Assembly: GCF_014235765.1 (NCBI RefSeq)
Contig: NZ_JACMYH010000003.1
Coordinates: forward strand, 248,001-312,000
Length of the DNA stretch: 64,000 nt
DNA from: Pseudomonas baltica
Lineage (GTDB): Bacteria; Pseudomonadota; Gammaproteobacteria; Pseudomonadales; Pseudomonadaceae
Direction: 5' to 3'
Positions 19,469-28,754 of the stretch are shown one piece after another. The first letter of the stretch is position 1, and every line of letters starts with the position of its first letter. The notes below the pieces were generated by a model, which saw only the letters and a program-made list of their open reading frames with translations, did not search any database and was not told the origin of the DNA. Both the position numbers and the translations under genes were made by a program.

Positions 19469-19503
19469 ATGTCATGCAACCGTCATAATCCATGCTTATA
19501 ACT
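19469..19503 (+). promoter_or_regulatory. Pho box and -10 element before ppk
   Basis: ATGTCAT-GCAA-CCGTCAT (19469-19486) matches the PhoB consensus of two CTGTCAT 7-mers spaced by 4 bases, with one mismatch in each. A TATAAC -10 element starts at 19497, 10 bases downstream, the classical geometry in which the Pho box replaces the -35. The ppk ATG is at 19608. This predicts phosphate-starvation activation of polyphosphate kinase, as reported for Pseudomonas ppk. Confidence 0.75.
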
Positions 19504-19607
19504 GTCGCGCCCCCCTTCCAAGCGTGCAGGCGTCAATGGCATCCTGACGCATTACGCGATCCGTGCCGCTCAATTGCAAAGGGCAGTTACGCCCTCGGGA
19601 ACGCCAG

Positions 19608-21833
19608 ATGAACAACGAAGCCCAGACTCAAGTCGCTCTCACCCAAGATCAGCCGGTGGTCGAAACCCCGGTAGAAGCGCCGTTGGTCATAGAAGCCATC
19701 GTCGAACCCGCGCACCCGAGCGAGGCCCTCGCGCCGGCGCCGCACATCGTCGTGCCGGGGCTGGACGACAGCAGCCTGTACATCCATCGCGAGCTGTCGC
19801 AGTTGCAGTTCAACATCCGCGTGCTGGAGCAGGCGTTGGATGAATCCTATCCGCTGCTCGAGCGGCTCAAGTTCCTGCTGATCTTTTCCAGCAACCTCGA
19901 CGAATTCTTCGAGATCCGCGTCGCAGGGCTCAAGAAGCAGATCACCTTTGCCCGCGAACAGGCCGGCGCCGACGGTCTGCAGCCGCATCAGGCGCTGGCG
20001 CGGATCAGCGAGCTGGTGCATGGCCATGTCGATCGCCAGTACGCCATCCTCAACGACATCCTGTTGCCGGAGCTGGAGAAACACCAGGTTCGCTTCATTC
20101 GTCGTCGGCATTGGACAACCAAGCTCAAGACCTGGGTGCGTCGCTATTTCCGCGACGAAATCGCGCCGATCATCACGCCCATCGGCCTGGACCCTACGCA
20201 CCCGTTCCCGCTGCTGGTGAACAAGAGCCTGAACTTCATCGTCGAGCTCGAAGGCGTCGATGCCTTCGGTCGCGACTCTGGCCTGGCGATCATTCCGGCA
20301 CCGCGGTTGCTGCCGCGGGTGATCAAGGTGCCCGAGGACGTAGGCGGGCCGGGCGACAATTTCGTGTTCCTGTCCTCGATGATCCATGCCCATGCCGATG
20401 ACCTGTTCCAAGGCATGAAAGTGAAGGGCTGCTATCAATTTCGCCTGACCCGCAACGCCGACCTGTCGGTCGATACCGAGGACGTCGAAGACCTGGCGCG
20501 TGCGCTGCGCGGCGAGCTGTTCTCGCGTCGCTACGGCGATGCGGTACGTCTGGAAGTGGCCGACACCTGTCCCAAGCTTCTGTCCGACTATCTGCTCAAG
20601 CAGTTCAACCTGTCGGACACCGAGCTGTATCAGGTCAACGGCCCGGTCAACCTGACGCGTCTGTTCAGCATCACCGGTCTGGACAGCCATCCCGAGCTGC
20701 AGTACCTGCCGTTCACGCCACAGATTCCGAAGCTGTTGCAGAACAGCGAGAACATTTTCAGCGTGGTCAGCAAGCAGGACATCCTGCTGCTGCACCCCTT
20801 CGAATCGTTCACGCCCGTGGTCGATCTGTTGCGCCAGGCGGCCAAGGACCCTCATGTGCTGGCCGTGCGGCAGACGCTGTACCGCAGCGGTGCCAATTCC
20901 GAGATCGTCGATGCGTTGGTGGATGCCGCCCGCAATGGCAAGGAAGTCACCGTCGTCATCGAGCTGCGCGCGCGCTTCGACGAGGAATCCAACCTGCAGC
21001 TGGCCAGCCGTCTGCAAGCCGCGGGCGCGGTGGTGATCTACGGCGTGGTGGGCTTCAAGACCCACGCCAAGATGATGCTCATTCTGCGCCGCGAGGCGGG
21101 CGAGATCGTACGCTATGCACACCTTGGCACCGGTAACTACCACGCCGGCAATGCCAAGCTGTACACCGACTACAGTCTGCTGACCTCGGACGATGCACTG
21201 TGCGAAGACGTCGGCAAGTTGTTCAGCCAGTTGATCGGCATGGGCAAGACCTTGCGCATGAAGAAGCTGTTGCATGCACCCTTCACGTTGAAGAAGGGCA
21301 TGCTCGACATGATCGCTCGCGAGACCCAGTACGCCATCGAAGGCAAGCCGGCGCACATCATTGCCAAGTTCAACTCGCTGACCGACCCGAAGGTCATTCG
21401 CGCGCTGTACAAGGCCAGCCAGTCAGGCGTGCGCATCGATCTGGTGGTGCGCGGCATGTGCTGCCTGCGTCCGGGCATTCCCGGGGTGTCGCACAACATC
21501 CATGTGCGCTCGATCATCGGGCGGTTCCTGGAGCACACGCGGGTGTTCTACTTCCTCAACGGAGGCGAGGAGCAGATGTTCCTGTCCAGTGCCGACTGGA
21601 TGGAGCGCAACCTCGACAAGCGCGTCGAAACCTGTTTCCCGGTGGAAGGCAAGAAGCTGATCGTGCGGGTCAAGAAGGAGCTGGAAAGCTACCTGACCGA
21701 CAATACCCATTCCTGGATCCTGCAGGCCGACGGGCGCTACGTGCGCAACACCCCGACCGGCAACCAGAACGCCCGCAGCGCGCAGGACACGCTGCTCGAA
21801 CGGCTGAGCAACCCGATCCTGCCGGTGCGCTAG
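19608..21833 (+). CDS. ppk: Polyphosphate kinase 1
   Basis: Reversibly polymerises the gamma-phosphate of ATP into polyphosphate at the membrane. The protein is 741 residues. Residues 1-45 are a Pseudomonas-type Glu/Pro/Ala-rich extension, after which the PPK1 N domain begins ([20 protein letters not shown]). The catalytic PLD-like halves include His505 (HLGTGNYH), equivalent to the autophosphorylated His of E. coli, and His643 in [18 protein letters not shown] is also typical. It is convergent with ppx, with two REP units between them, and is probably driven by a Pho box. Confidence 0.97.
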   Translation: MNNEAQTQVALTQDQPVVETPVEAPLVIEAIVEPAHPSEALAPAPHIVVPGLDDSSLYIHRELSQLQFNIRVLEQALDESYPLLERLKFLLIFSSNLDEFFEIRVAGLKKQITFAREQAGADGLQPHQALARISELVHGHVDRQYAILNDILLPELEKHQVRFIRRRHWTTKLKTWVRRYFRDEIAPIITPIGLDPTHPFPLLVNKSLNFIVELEGVDAFGRDSGLAIIPAPRLLPRVIKVPEDVGGPGDNFVFLSSMIHAHADDLFQGMKVKGCYQFRLTRNADLSVDTEDVEDLARALRGELFSRRYGDAVRLEVADTCPKLLSDYLLKQFNLSDTELYQVNGPVNLTRLFSITGLDSHPELQYLPFTPQIPKLLQNSENIFSVVSKQDILLLHPFESFTPVVDLLRQAAKDPHVLAVRQTLYRSGANSEIVDALVDAARNGKEVTVVIELRARFDEESNLQLASRLQAAGAVVIYGVVGFKTHAKMMLILRREAGEIVRYAHLGTGNYHAGNAKLYTDYSLLTSDDALCEDVGKLFSQLIGMGKTLRMKKLLHAPFTLKKGMLDMIARETQYAIEGKPAHIIAKFNSLTDPKVIRALYKASQSGVRIDLVVRGMCCLRPGIPGVSHNIHVRSIIGRFLEHTRVFYFLNGGEEQMFLSSADWMERNLDKRVETCFPVEGKKLIVRVKKELESYLTDNTHSWILQADGRYVRNTPTGNQNARSAQDTLLERLSNPILPVR

Positions 21834-21849
21834 CAGCCAGCAAGATCGG

Positions 21850-22066
21850 AGGTGCGGCTTTCGCGGCCACTGGCCGCTCCTACGGGAATCGCGTTGCACC
21901 GTAGGAGCGGTCATCGGCCGCGAAACACCCGATGCGGTTTATCAGGCAGGTGGCGGTGCGGCTTTCGCGGCCACTGGCCGCTCCTACGGGAATCGCGTTG
22001 CACCGTAGGAGCGGTCATCGGCCGCGGAACAGGCGCTGCGGCCTATCAGGCAGATGGCGGTGCGGT
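21850..22066. repeat. Two tandem 104-bp units containing REP pairs (family C)
   Basis: A 104-base unit occurs twice in direct repeat, starting at about 21854 and 21958. Each contains GCGGCCACTGGCCGCTCCTAC followed about 20 bases later by its near inverse (GTAGGAGCGGTCATCGGCCGCG), so each unit is a REP doublet able to form a hairpin. The units differ at only a few positions, implying recent duplication. They lie between the converging ends of ppk and ppx. A single related copy is at 38561-38586. Confidence 0.85.
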
Positions 22067-22068
22067 CT

Positions 22069-23571
22069 TCAGCGCACGGTGAGGGTAAAGCCTACGCGGG
22101 TCAGCCATTCGGCTTCCTGGGCGAAGTCGGCCTGGGTCAGCTGGTTGTTCTCCAGCCAGCCATCGGGGAACACCACATCCAGGCTCTTGGCCTTGGCATG
22201 CAGGGACACCGCCGGCATCTCCTGGGTACCACGGATGTGGTGGAACAGGATGGCGAAGCGCAGCAGCACGCACAGACGGATCAACTGCACACCGTCGTCG
22301 CCGAACTCGGCGAACTTGTCCTTGGGAATGTTGCGGCGGTGGCCGCGCACCAGCAGCGCCAGCATCTGCTGGTCTTCGCGCGAGAACCCGGCCAGGTCGG
22401 AGTGTTCGATCAGGTAGGCGCCGTGCTTGTGGTAATGGTAATGGGCAATGTCCAGGCCTATCTCGTGAACCTTCGCCGCCCAGCCCAGCAGCTCGCGCCA
22501 GACCCCGTCTTCCAGCTCCCAGTCCGCCGCCACCTGGTCGAAGGCATGCAGCGCCTTGCGCTCGACGCGCTCGGCCTGCTCGACATCGACGTGGTAGCGG
22601 GTCATCAACGAACCCAAAGTACGTTCGCGCACATCTTCGTGGTGATGACGGCCCAGCAGGTCGTACAGCACGCCTTCGCGCAGGGCGCCATCGCAATGGT
22701 CCATGCGCTGCAGGGCGAGGGCATCGAAGATCGCTTCGAGAATCGCCAGCCCGGCGGGAAAAATGGTCCGGCGGTCCGGCTTGATGCCGTCGAAATCGAT
22801 CTTGTCGACATCGCCCAGCTTGAACAGCTTGCGCTTGAGCCAGGCCAGCCCCTCGGCATTGACCTCGCCGCTGCCCTGGCCGCCGGCCTTGAGGGCCAGG
22901 CCGATGGCGCGGATGGTGCCGGAGGAGCCGATGGCCTCGTCCCAGCTGAGCCGGTGCAGGGCATTCTCGATGCTCATGATCTCCAGGCGCGCTGCCGTGT
23001 AGGCCTGGGCGTAGCGGGCCGGGGTGATCTTGCCATCGCGGAAGTAACGCTGGGTGTAGCTCACGCAGCCCATCTGCAGGCTCTCGCGCAGCAGGGGTTC
23101 GAAGCGCTGGCCGATGATGAACTCGGTGCTGCCGCCGCCGATGTCGGCGACCAGGCGCTTGCCCGGCGTGTCGGCCAGGGTGTGGGAGACGCCCAGATAG
23201 ATGAGGCGGGCCTCTTCGCGGCCCGAGATGACCTCTACCGGATGGCCGAGGATCTGCTCGGCGCGGACGATGAATTCGTTGCGGTTGCGGGCTTCGCGCA
23301 GGGCGTTGGTGCCCACGATGCGCACCGCGCCCAAGGGCAGGCCGTTGATCAGTTGGGCGAAGCGCTTGAGGCAGTCCAGACCGCGCTGCATCGACTCTTC
23401 GCTGAGCTTGCGCTCTTCGTCGATGCCGGCGGCCAGCTGGACCTTTTCGCCCAGGCGTTCGAGGATGCGGATTTCATTGACGTGGGCCTTGGCCACCACC
23501 ATATGAAAGCTGTTCGAGCCCAGGTCGATGGCGGCGATCAGGGACAGGTTCTTGGCTTTGGTCTGCGGCAT
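22069..23571 (-). CDS. ppx: Exopolyphosphatase
   Basis: Ppx/GppA phosphatase of 500 residues that removes terminal phosphates from polyphosphate. The ASKHA-fold motifs are clear: [17 protein letters not shown] (phosphate 1), [29 protein letters not shown] (phosphate 2) and [12 protein letters not shown]. The C-terminal HD-like helical domain contains [20 protein letters not shown]. The start ATG at 23571 gives the family N-terminus. The gene converges on ppk rather than following it, the Pseudomonas arrangement. Confidence 0.96.
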   Translation of the reverse strand: MPQTKAKNLSLIAAIDLGSNSFHMVVAKAHVNEIRILERLGEKVQLAAGIDEERKLSEESMQRGLDCLKRFAQLINGLPLGAVRIVGTNALREARNRNEFIVRAEQILGHPVEVISGREEARLIYLGVSHTLADTPGKRLVADIGGGSTEFIIGQRFEPLLRESLQMGCVSYTQRYFRDGKITPARYAQAYTAARLEIMSIENALHRLSWDEAIGSSGTIRAIGLALKAGGQGSGEVNAEGLAWLKRKLFKLGDVDKIDFDGIKPDRRTIFPAGLAILEAIFDALALQRMDHCDGALREGVLYDLLGRHHHEDVRERTLGSLMTRYHVDVEQAERVERKALHAFDQVAADWELEDGVWRELLGWAAKVHEIGLDIAHYHYHKHGAYLIEHSDLAGFSREDQQMLALLVRGHRRNIPKDKFAEFGDDGVQLIRLCVLLRFAILFHHIRGTQEMPAVSLHAKAKSLDVVFPDGWLENNQLTQADFAQEAEWLTRVGFTLTVR

Positions 23572-23685
23572 GGTCAAAGGATCTCGGTCGTTAACCCCCG
23601 CATCGTGCCACGATCAGGCGACGGCGCCAACGCGCCATCCTGATCTTTGCCCCAAGGTCCGAGCTCTGGCGAGCCCGAACGGCAT

Positions 23686-24417
23686 TCATGCCGGCTGCAT
23701 GCCGATGAACTGCGCCAGCTCGGGCGTGCGCGGATTGACGAACAATTCCTTGGGATCGCCCACCTCGTGCACCTTGCCATGGTGCATGAACACCAGCTTG
23801 TCGCCGACCTCGCGGGCGAAGCGCATTTCGTGGGTGACCATGATCAGGGTCATGCCGTCTTCGGCCAGCTTGCGCACCACGCTGAGCACCTCGTTGACCA
23901 GCTCCGGGTCCAGCGCCGAGGTGATCTCGTCGCACAGCAGCACCTTGGGCGACATGGCCAGTGCGCGGGCGATCGCCACGCGCTGTTGCTGGCCACCCGA
24001 CAGCCGATCAGGGAACGCATCGAACTTCTCGCCCAAACCGACGCGTTCGAGCATCTCGCGGGCCAGTTCGCGGGCGCGAGCCTTGGGCACTTTCTGCACC
24101 ACCTGAGGGGCCAGCATCACGTTTTCGCCCACGCTCAGGTGCGGGAACAGGTTGAACTGCTGGAACACCATGCCGACCTTCTGGCGCAGGCTGCGCAAGT
24201 CGGCGCGCGCCGCATCCAGGTATTCACCGTCGACTTCGATGACGCCGTCGTTGATCGATTCCAGGCCGTTCAGGGTACGCAGCAAGGTGCTCTTGCCCGA
24301 GCCGCTGCGACCGATGATCGCGACCACCTGACCTTCGTCCACACTCAGGTCGATGCCCTTGAGCACATGATGATCGCCGTAGTACTTGTGCAGGGCGGAA
24401 ATCCTAAGCAGCGGCAT
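23686..24417 (-). CDS. Polar amino acid ABC transporter, ATP-binding protein
   Basis: A 243-residue ABC ATPase of the GlnQ/HisP class. Walker A is GRSGSGKST, the signature is LSGGQQQRVAIARALAM, and Walker B (KVLLCDEITSALDPELV) has a Cys in place of the usual Phe/Met, which is common in this subfamily. The start (MPLLRISALHKYYGDHHVLKG) overlaps the preceding permease gene by 14 bases, and the four genes form one unit. The substrate is probably a polar amino acid or opine, and the sequence does not say which. Confidence 0.92.
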   Translation of the reverse strand: MPLLRISALHKYYGDHHVLKGIDLSVDEGQVVAIIGRSGSGKSTLLRTLNGLESINDGVIEVDGEYLDAARADLRSLRQKVGMVFQQFNLFPHLSVGENVMLAPQVVQKVPKARARELAREMLERVGLGEKFDAFPDRLSGGQQQRVAIARALAMSPKVLLCDEITSALDPELVNEVLSVVRKLAEDGMTLIMVTHEMRFAREVGDKLVFMHHGKVHEVGDPKELFVNPRTPELAQFIGMQPA

Positions 24418-25051
24418 GCAGCCTCCTTTCCAGATAGCGGGCACTGAGCGACAGCGGGTAGCACAGGGCGAAGTAGCCCAAGGCGACGAAGCCGTAGACC
24501 ATGAAGGGTTCGAAGGTGGCGTTGGCCAGCATGCTGCCGGTCTTGGTCAGCTCGGTGAAGCCGATGATCGAGGTTACCGCGGTACCCTTGACCACTTGCA
24601 CCGAGAAGCCCACGGTCGGCGCCACGGCAATGCGCAAGGCCTGGGGCAGGATCACGTGGCGCAGCTGCTCGTTGCGGGTAAGCGCCAGGCTGGCGGAGGC
24701 TTCCCACTGGCCGTTGCCGATGGACTCCACGCAGCCGCGCCAGATCTCGGCCAGATAGGCGCTGGTGAACAGCGTCAGGGCCAGGGCGGCGGCCACCCAG
24801 GGCGAGATGTCCACGCCCATCAGCGCCACGCCGAAGAACACCAGAAACAGCTGCATCAACAGAGGCGTGCCCTGGAACACTTCGATATAGCAGCGTGCCA
24901 GCGTGCGCAGCGGATGCGTGGGCGAGATGCGCAGGGTCATCACCAGCAAGCCGATCAAACCACCGCCAATGAACGCCACCAGGCTCAAGGCCAGGGTCCA
25001 TTGCAGGCCGATGAGCAGGTTGCGCACGATGTCCCACAGGGTGAAATCCAT
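24404..25051 (-). CDS. Polar amino acid ABC transporter, permease 2
   Basis: A 215-residue inner-membrane permease of the HisMQ/GlnP family (MDFTLWDIVRNLLIGLQWTL). About five helices are visible, plus the EAA loop that docks the ATPase (EASASLALTRNEQLRHVILPQALRIAVAP). Its ATG shares a base with the stop of permease 1 and its end overlaps the ATPase gene, so all are translationally coupled. It would pair with permease 1 as a heterodimeric channel. Confidence 0.92.
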   Translation of the reverse strand: MDFTLWDIVRNLLIGLQWTLALSLVAFIGGGLIGLLVMTLRISPTHPLRTLARCYIEVFQGTPLLMQLFLVFFGVALMGVDISPWVAAALALTLFTSAYLAEIWRGCVESIGNGQWEASASLALTRNEQLRHVILPQALRIAVAPTVGFSVQVVKGTAVTSIIGFTELTKTGSMLANATFEPFMVYGFVALGYFALCYPLSLSARYLERRLHAAA

Positions 25052-25716
25052 CAGCTGTTCCTCATGATGAAACGCCGACCCAGCCAGTTCAACAGCATGC
25101 GGATCAGGATCGACATGACCAGGTACACCAGCGTGGTCAGCAGATACGTCTCGAAGGCGCGGAAATTTCGCGACTGGATGAAGTTGGCGTAGAAGCTCAG
25201 CTCCTGCGTGGCGATCTGCGAGCAGACCGCCGAACCCAGCATGACGATGATGATCTGGCTGCTCAGCGCCGGCCAGACCTTGGCCAGGGCCGGCTGCAGG
25301 ACCACGTAGCGAAACGCCTCGAAGCGGCTCATGGCCAGGGCCGCAGATGCTTCGAGCTGCCCCTTTGGCACGGCCTGGATGCCGGCGCGGATGATCTCGG
25401 TGGAATAGGCTCCCAGGTTGACCACCATGGCCAGCACCGCGGCCTGCCACTCGCTGATCTGCACGCCCAGGCTGGGCAGGCCGAAGAAGATGAAGAACAG
25501 CTGGACCAGGAAGGGCGTGTTGCGGATGAGCTCCACGTAGACCCCGAAGAGGCCGGCGAACGGCTTGATCTGCCAGGCCCGCACGGCGCCGCCGACGATG
25601 CCCACGGCGACCCCGAGCAGCGCGCCGATGGCGGTGAGCTCAAGGGTGAACAGCGCACCCTTGAGCAGCAGGTCGGCCTGTGCGAGTACCGGGGCGAAAG
25701 CGAACTGATAGGCCAT
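25051..25716 (-). CDS. Polar amino acid ABC transporter, permease 1
   Basis: A 221-residue permease of the same family, with the TPFLVQLFFIFFGLPSLG segment and EAA loop EASAALAMSRFEAFRYVVLQPALAKVWP. The N-terminus (MAYQFAFAPVLAQADLLLKGALFTLELT) matches the HisM/ArtQ group. It follows the binding-protein gene after a 16-base gap. Confidence 0.92.
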   Translation of the reverse strand: MAYQFAFAPVLAQADLLLKGALFTLELTAIGALLGVAVGIVGGAVRAWQIKPFAGLFGVYVELIRNTPFLVQLFFIFFGLPSLGVQISEWQAAVLAMVVNLGAYSTEIIRAGIQAVPKGQLEASAALAMSRFEAFRYVVLQPALAKVWPALSSQIIIVMLGSAVCSQIATQELSFYANFIQSRNFRAFETYLLTTLVYLVMSILIRMLLNWLGRRFIMRNS

Positions 25717-25732
25717 TGCGTGCGCTCGACAA

Positions 25733-26515
25733 TCAGAGGTCGGCGGGCAGCGGCTGCTTCAGCCAGGTCTGCGCATTCTTTTCCAGGCTGCCGTCACTCT
25801 TGCCCGCGGCGATGATCTGATTGACCTTGGCCAGCAGCTCGGGCTGTTGCTTGTTGATGCCCACGTACACCGGCGAGTCCTTGAGCTTGATCTTCAAGGC
25901 TGGAATGCGTTTAGGGTTCTTTTCCGAGATGGCCACCATCACCACGTTGCCGCTGGCGATCAGGTCGGTCTGGCCGGCGAGGTAGGCGGCGATGGTCGAG
26001 TTGTTGTCTTCGAAGCGCTTGATGGTGAGGCCTTCGGGCGCGACCTTGCTCAGCTCGATGTCTTCGATGGCGCCACGGGTCACGCTGATGGTCTTGCCCT
26101 TGAGGTCGTCCAGCGTGGCGATCGGCGCTTCCGGCGGGCCGAACACGGCCAGGTAGAACGGCGCGTAGGCACTGGAGAAATCGATGACCTGTTCACGCTC
26201 GGCATTCTTGCCCAGGCTGGAGATCACCAGGTCGACCTTGCCGGTGGTGAGGTAGGGAATGCGGTTGGTGGAGTTCACCGGAGTGAGCTGCAGCTTCACT
26301 TTGAGTTGGTCGGCGATCAGCTTGGCCGTGTCGATGTCCAGTCCGCGCGGTTGCATGTCGGGGCCGACCGAGCCGAACGGCGGGAAATCCTGCGGCACGG
26401 CAACGCGCAAGGTGCCGCGCTCGGTGATGTCGCTCAGGCCATCGGCGTGGGCTGCCTGGCCCAGCATGAAACTGGCGACCAGGGCGGTGAACAGCAGGCT
26501 GCAGCGCGAAATCAT
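25733..26515 (-). CDS. Amino acid ABC transporter substrate-binding protein
   Basis: A 260-residue periplasmic type-3 solute-binding protein. The signal peptide (MISRCSLLFTALVASFMLGQAAHA) ends near residue 24. The mature part begins DGLSDITERGTLRVAVPQDFPPFG, with the family segments GLDIDTAKLIADQLKV, VDLVISSLGKNAEREQVIDFS and VTRGAIEDIEL. It resembles opine/glutamine-type binding proteins. It is the first gene of the transporter operon, read away from trxA. Confidence 0.92.
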   Translation of the reverse strand: MISRCSLLFTALVASFMLGQAAHADGLSDITERGTLRVAVPQDFPPFGSVGPDMQPRGLDIDTAKLIADQLKVKLQLTPVNSTNRIPYLTTGKVDLVISSLGKNAEREQVIDFSSAYAPFYLAVFGPPEAPIATLDDLKGKTISVTRGAIEDIELSKVAPEGLTIKRFEDNNSTIAAYLAGQTDLIASGNVVMVAISEKNPKRIPALKIKLKDSPVYVGINKQQPELLAKVNQIIAAGKSDGSLEKNAQTWLKQPLPADL

Positions 26516-26833
26516 GGCGATACTCCGATTGCGATCGAGTCGAGGTTGCCAGGGAGGTAGCACAGCGCGTGCCAGAATGGGGCAGGGGGCGGGCGCCGCG
26601 GCGTGGGATCGGGGTTCGAGCTGCCACGAGTGCTCTGTGCCGGACTGGCCGCGCACCGTTGCGGAGCGCACTGGCCGGTGACTGCGGTCATTCCTGGTGC
26701 GCCGAGTGGGGTTCCATTGCCTGTATCACCGATGTTCATAGTGATGATCAATGATCATCGGCTTCCTGTAGCAGCGCTGTGCCGCTATGATGGGCCACGT
26801 TTTTCTTTCCGAATATGACCACGGAGACACTCC
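26516..26833. other. 318-base divergent intergenic region, transporter / trxA
   Basis: No credible gene. This region must hold the promoters of the amino acid transporter (leftward) and trxA (rightward). The middle is very GC-rich. The trxA-proximal part becomes AT-richer and contains the palindrome described separately at 26743-26759, then a TATGAT-like -10 element near 26785, about 45 bases before the trxA ATG. Confidence 0.6.
26743..26759. promoter_or_regulatory. 17-bp palindrome upstream of trxA
   Basis: GATGATCA-A-TGATCATC is a perfect 8+1+8 inverted repeat, which fits a dimeric regulator site. It lies about 75 bases before the trxA start and about 230 bases before the transporter start. 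No regulator gene is adjacent. The operator role is inferred from symmetry alone. Confidence 0.4.
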
Positions 26834-27163
26834 ATGAGCAGCGACCTTATCAAGCACGTCAGCGACGCCAGCTTCGAAGCAGATGTACTCAAGGCTGACG
26901 GTGCTGTACTCGTCGACTACTGGGCCGAATGGTGTGGCCCGTGCAAGATGATCGCCCCGGTGCTCGACGAAATCGCCGAAACGTACAAGGGCAAGCTGAC
27001 CGTCGCCAAGCTCAATATCGACGAGAATCAGGAAACCCCGGCCAAGCATGGCGTGCGCGGTATCCCGACGCTGATGCTGTTCAAGAACGGCAACGTCGAG
27101 GCGACCAAGGTCGGCGCGCTGTCCAAGTCGCAGTTGGCAGCCTTCCTGGACGCCAATATCTGA
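26834..27163 (+). CDS. trxA: Thioredoxin 1
   Basis: Cytosolic disulfide reductase, 109 residues, normal length. The active site WCGPC has Cys34 and Cys37 ([20 protein letters not shown]), and the cis-Pro loop is [11 protein letters not shown]. It is followed by a clear Rho-independent terminator and then by rho, the conserved trxA-rho order of proteobacteria. Confidence 0.98.
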   Translation: MSSDLIKHVSDASFEADVLKADGAVLVDYWAEWCGPCKMIAPVLDEIAETYKGKLTVAKLNIDENQETPAKHGVRGIPTLMLFKNGNVEATKVGALSKSQLAAFLDANI

Positions 27164-27169
27164 TACCTG

Positions 27170-27198
27170 AAAGGCCCCGCATTCGTCGGGGCTTTTTT
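27170..27198 (+). terminator. Rho-independent terminator after trxA
   Basis: GCCCCG (27174-27179), a 7-base loop and CGGGGC (27187-27192), followed by six T residues, just after the trxA stop. It separates trxA from rho. Confidence 0.9.
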
Positions 27199-27395
27199 CT
27201 GGGCGCGATACTGGACGCCTACAAATCGAGGTGTTACATTCGGCCTCGCATTGGTTTCTCCTCTGCCCCCTGCAAGCCGTCGCCGACGCACTCCTACTCG
27301 AATCAGTACGCGATCCTGTCGCCTTCTCTGCGGCGCGGCCTCATTAAGCCCAAAGCTTAATTTCTCCCCTCCATACATGATTACGTCATTCCCTT
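27199..27395 (+). promoter_or_regulatory. rho leader, pyrimidine-rich, no Shine-Dalgarno
   Basis: The leader contains C/T-rich, G-poor runs (for example TTTCTCCTCTGCCCCCTGC and CGCACTCCTACTCG), which are candidate rut sites. rho is autoregulated by Rho-dependent attenuation in E. coli, and the same is inferred here. The 20 bases before the rho ATG (ATGATTACGTCATTCCCTT) lack any purine-rich ribosome-binding site. Confidence 0.45.
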
Positions 27396-28655
<1,260 letters not shown>

Positions 28656-28675
28656 GCCCACCCGCTGCTTGATCC

Positions 28676-28707
28676 GAATGGCGCCCTTGCGGCGCCATTC
28701 GCATTTT
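28676..28707 (+). terminator. Rho-independent terminator after rho
   Basis: A perfect 10-bp stem, GAATGGCGCC / GGCGCCATTC, with a 5-base loop (28676-28700), followed by GCATTTT. The T-tract is short. Confidence 0.8.
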
Positions 28708-28754
28708 CAACGTTGCATAGCCATGCCAGACCCGTTCGGCCGACAAGGATTGTT

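Noticed and set aside
19587..21356. 589-residue minus-strand frame opposite ppk
   Set aside because: Antisense to a complete polyphosphate kinase; composition is that of a mirror frame.
21850..22066. Possible CRISPR-like array between ppk and ppx
   Set aside because: Direct 104-bp duplication of REP doublets; no unique spacers.
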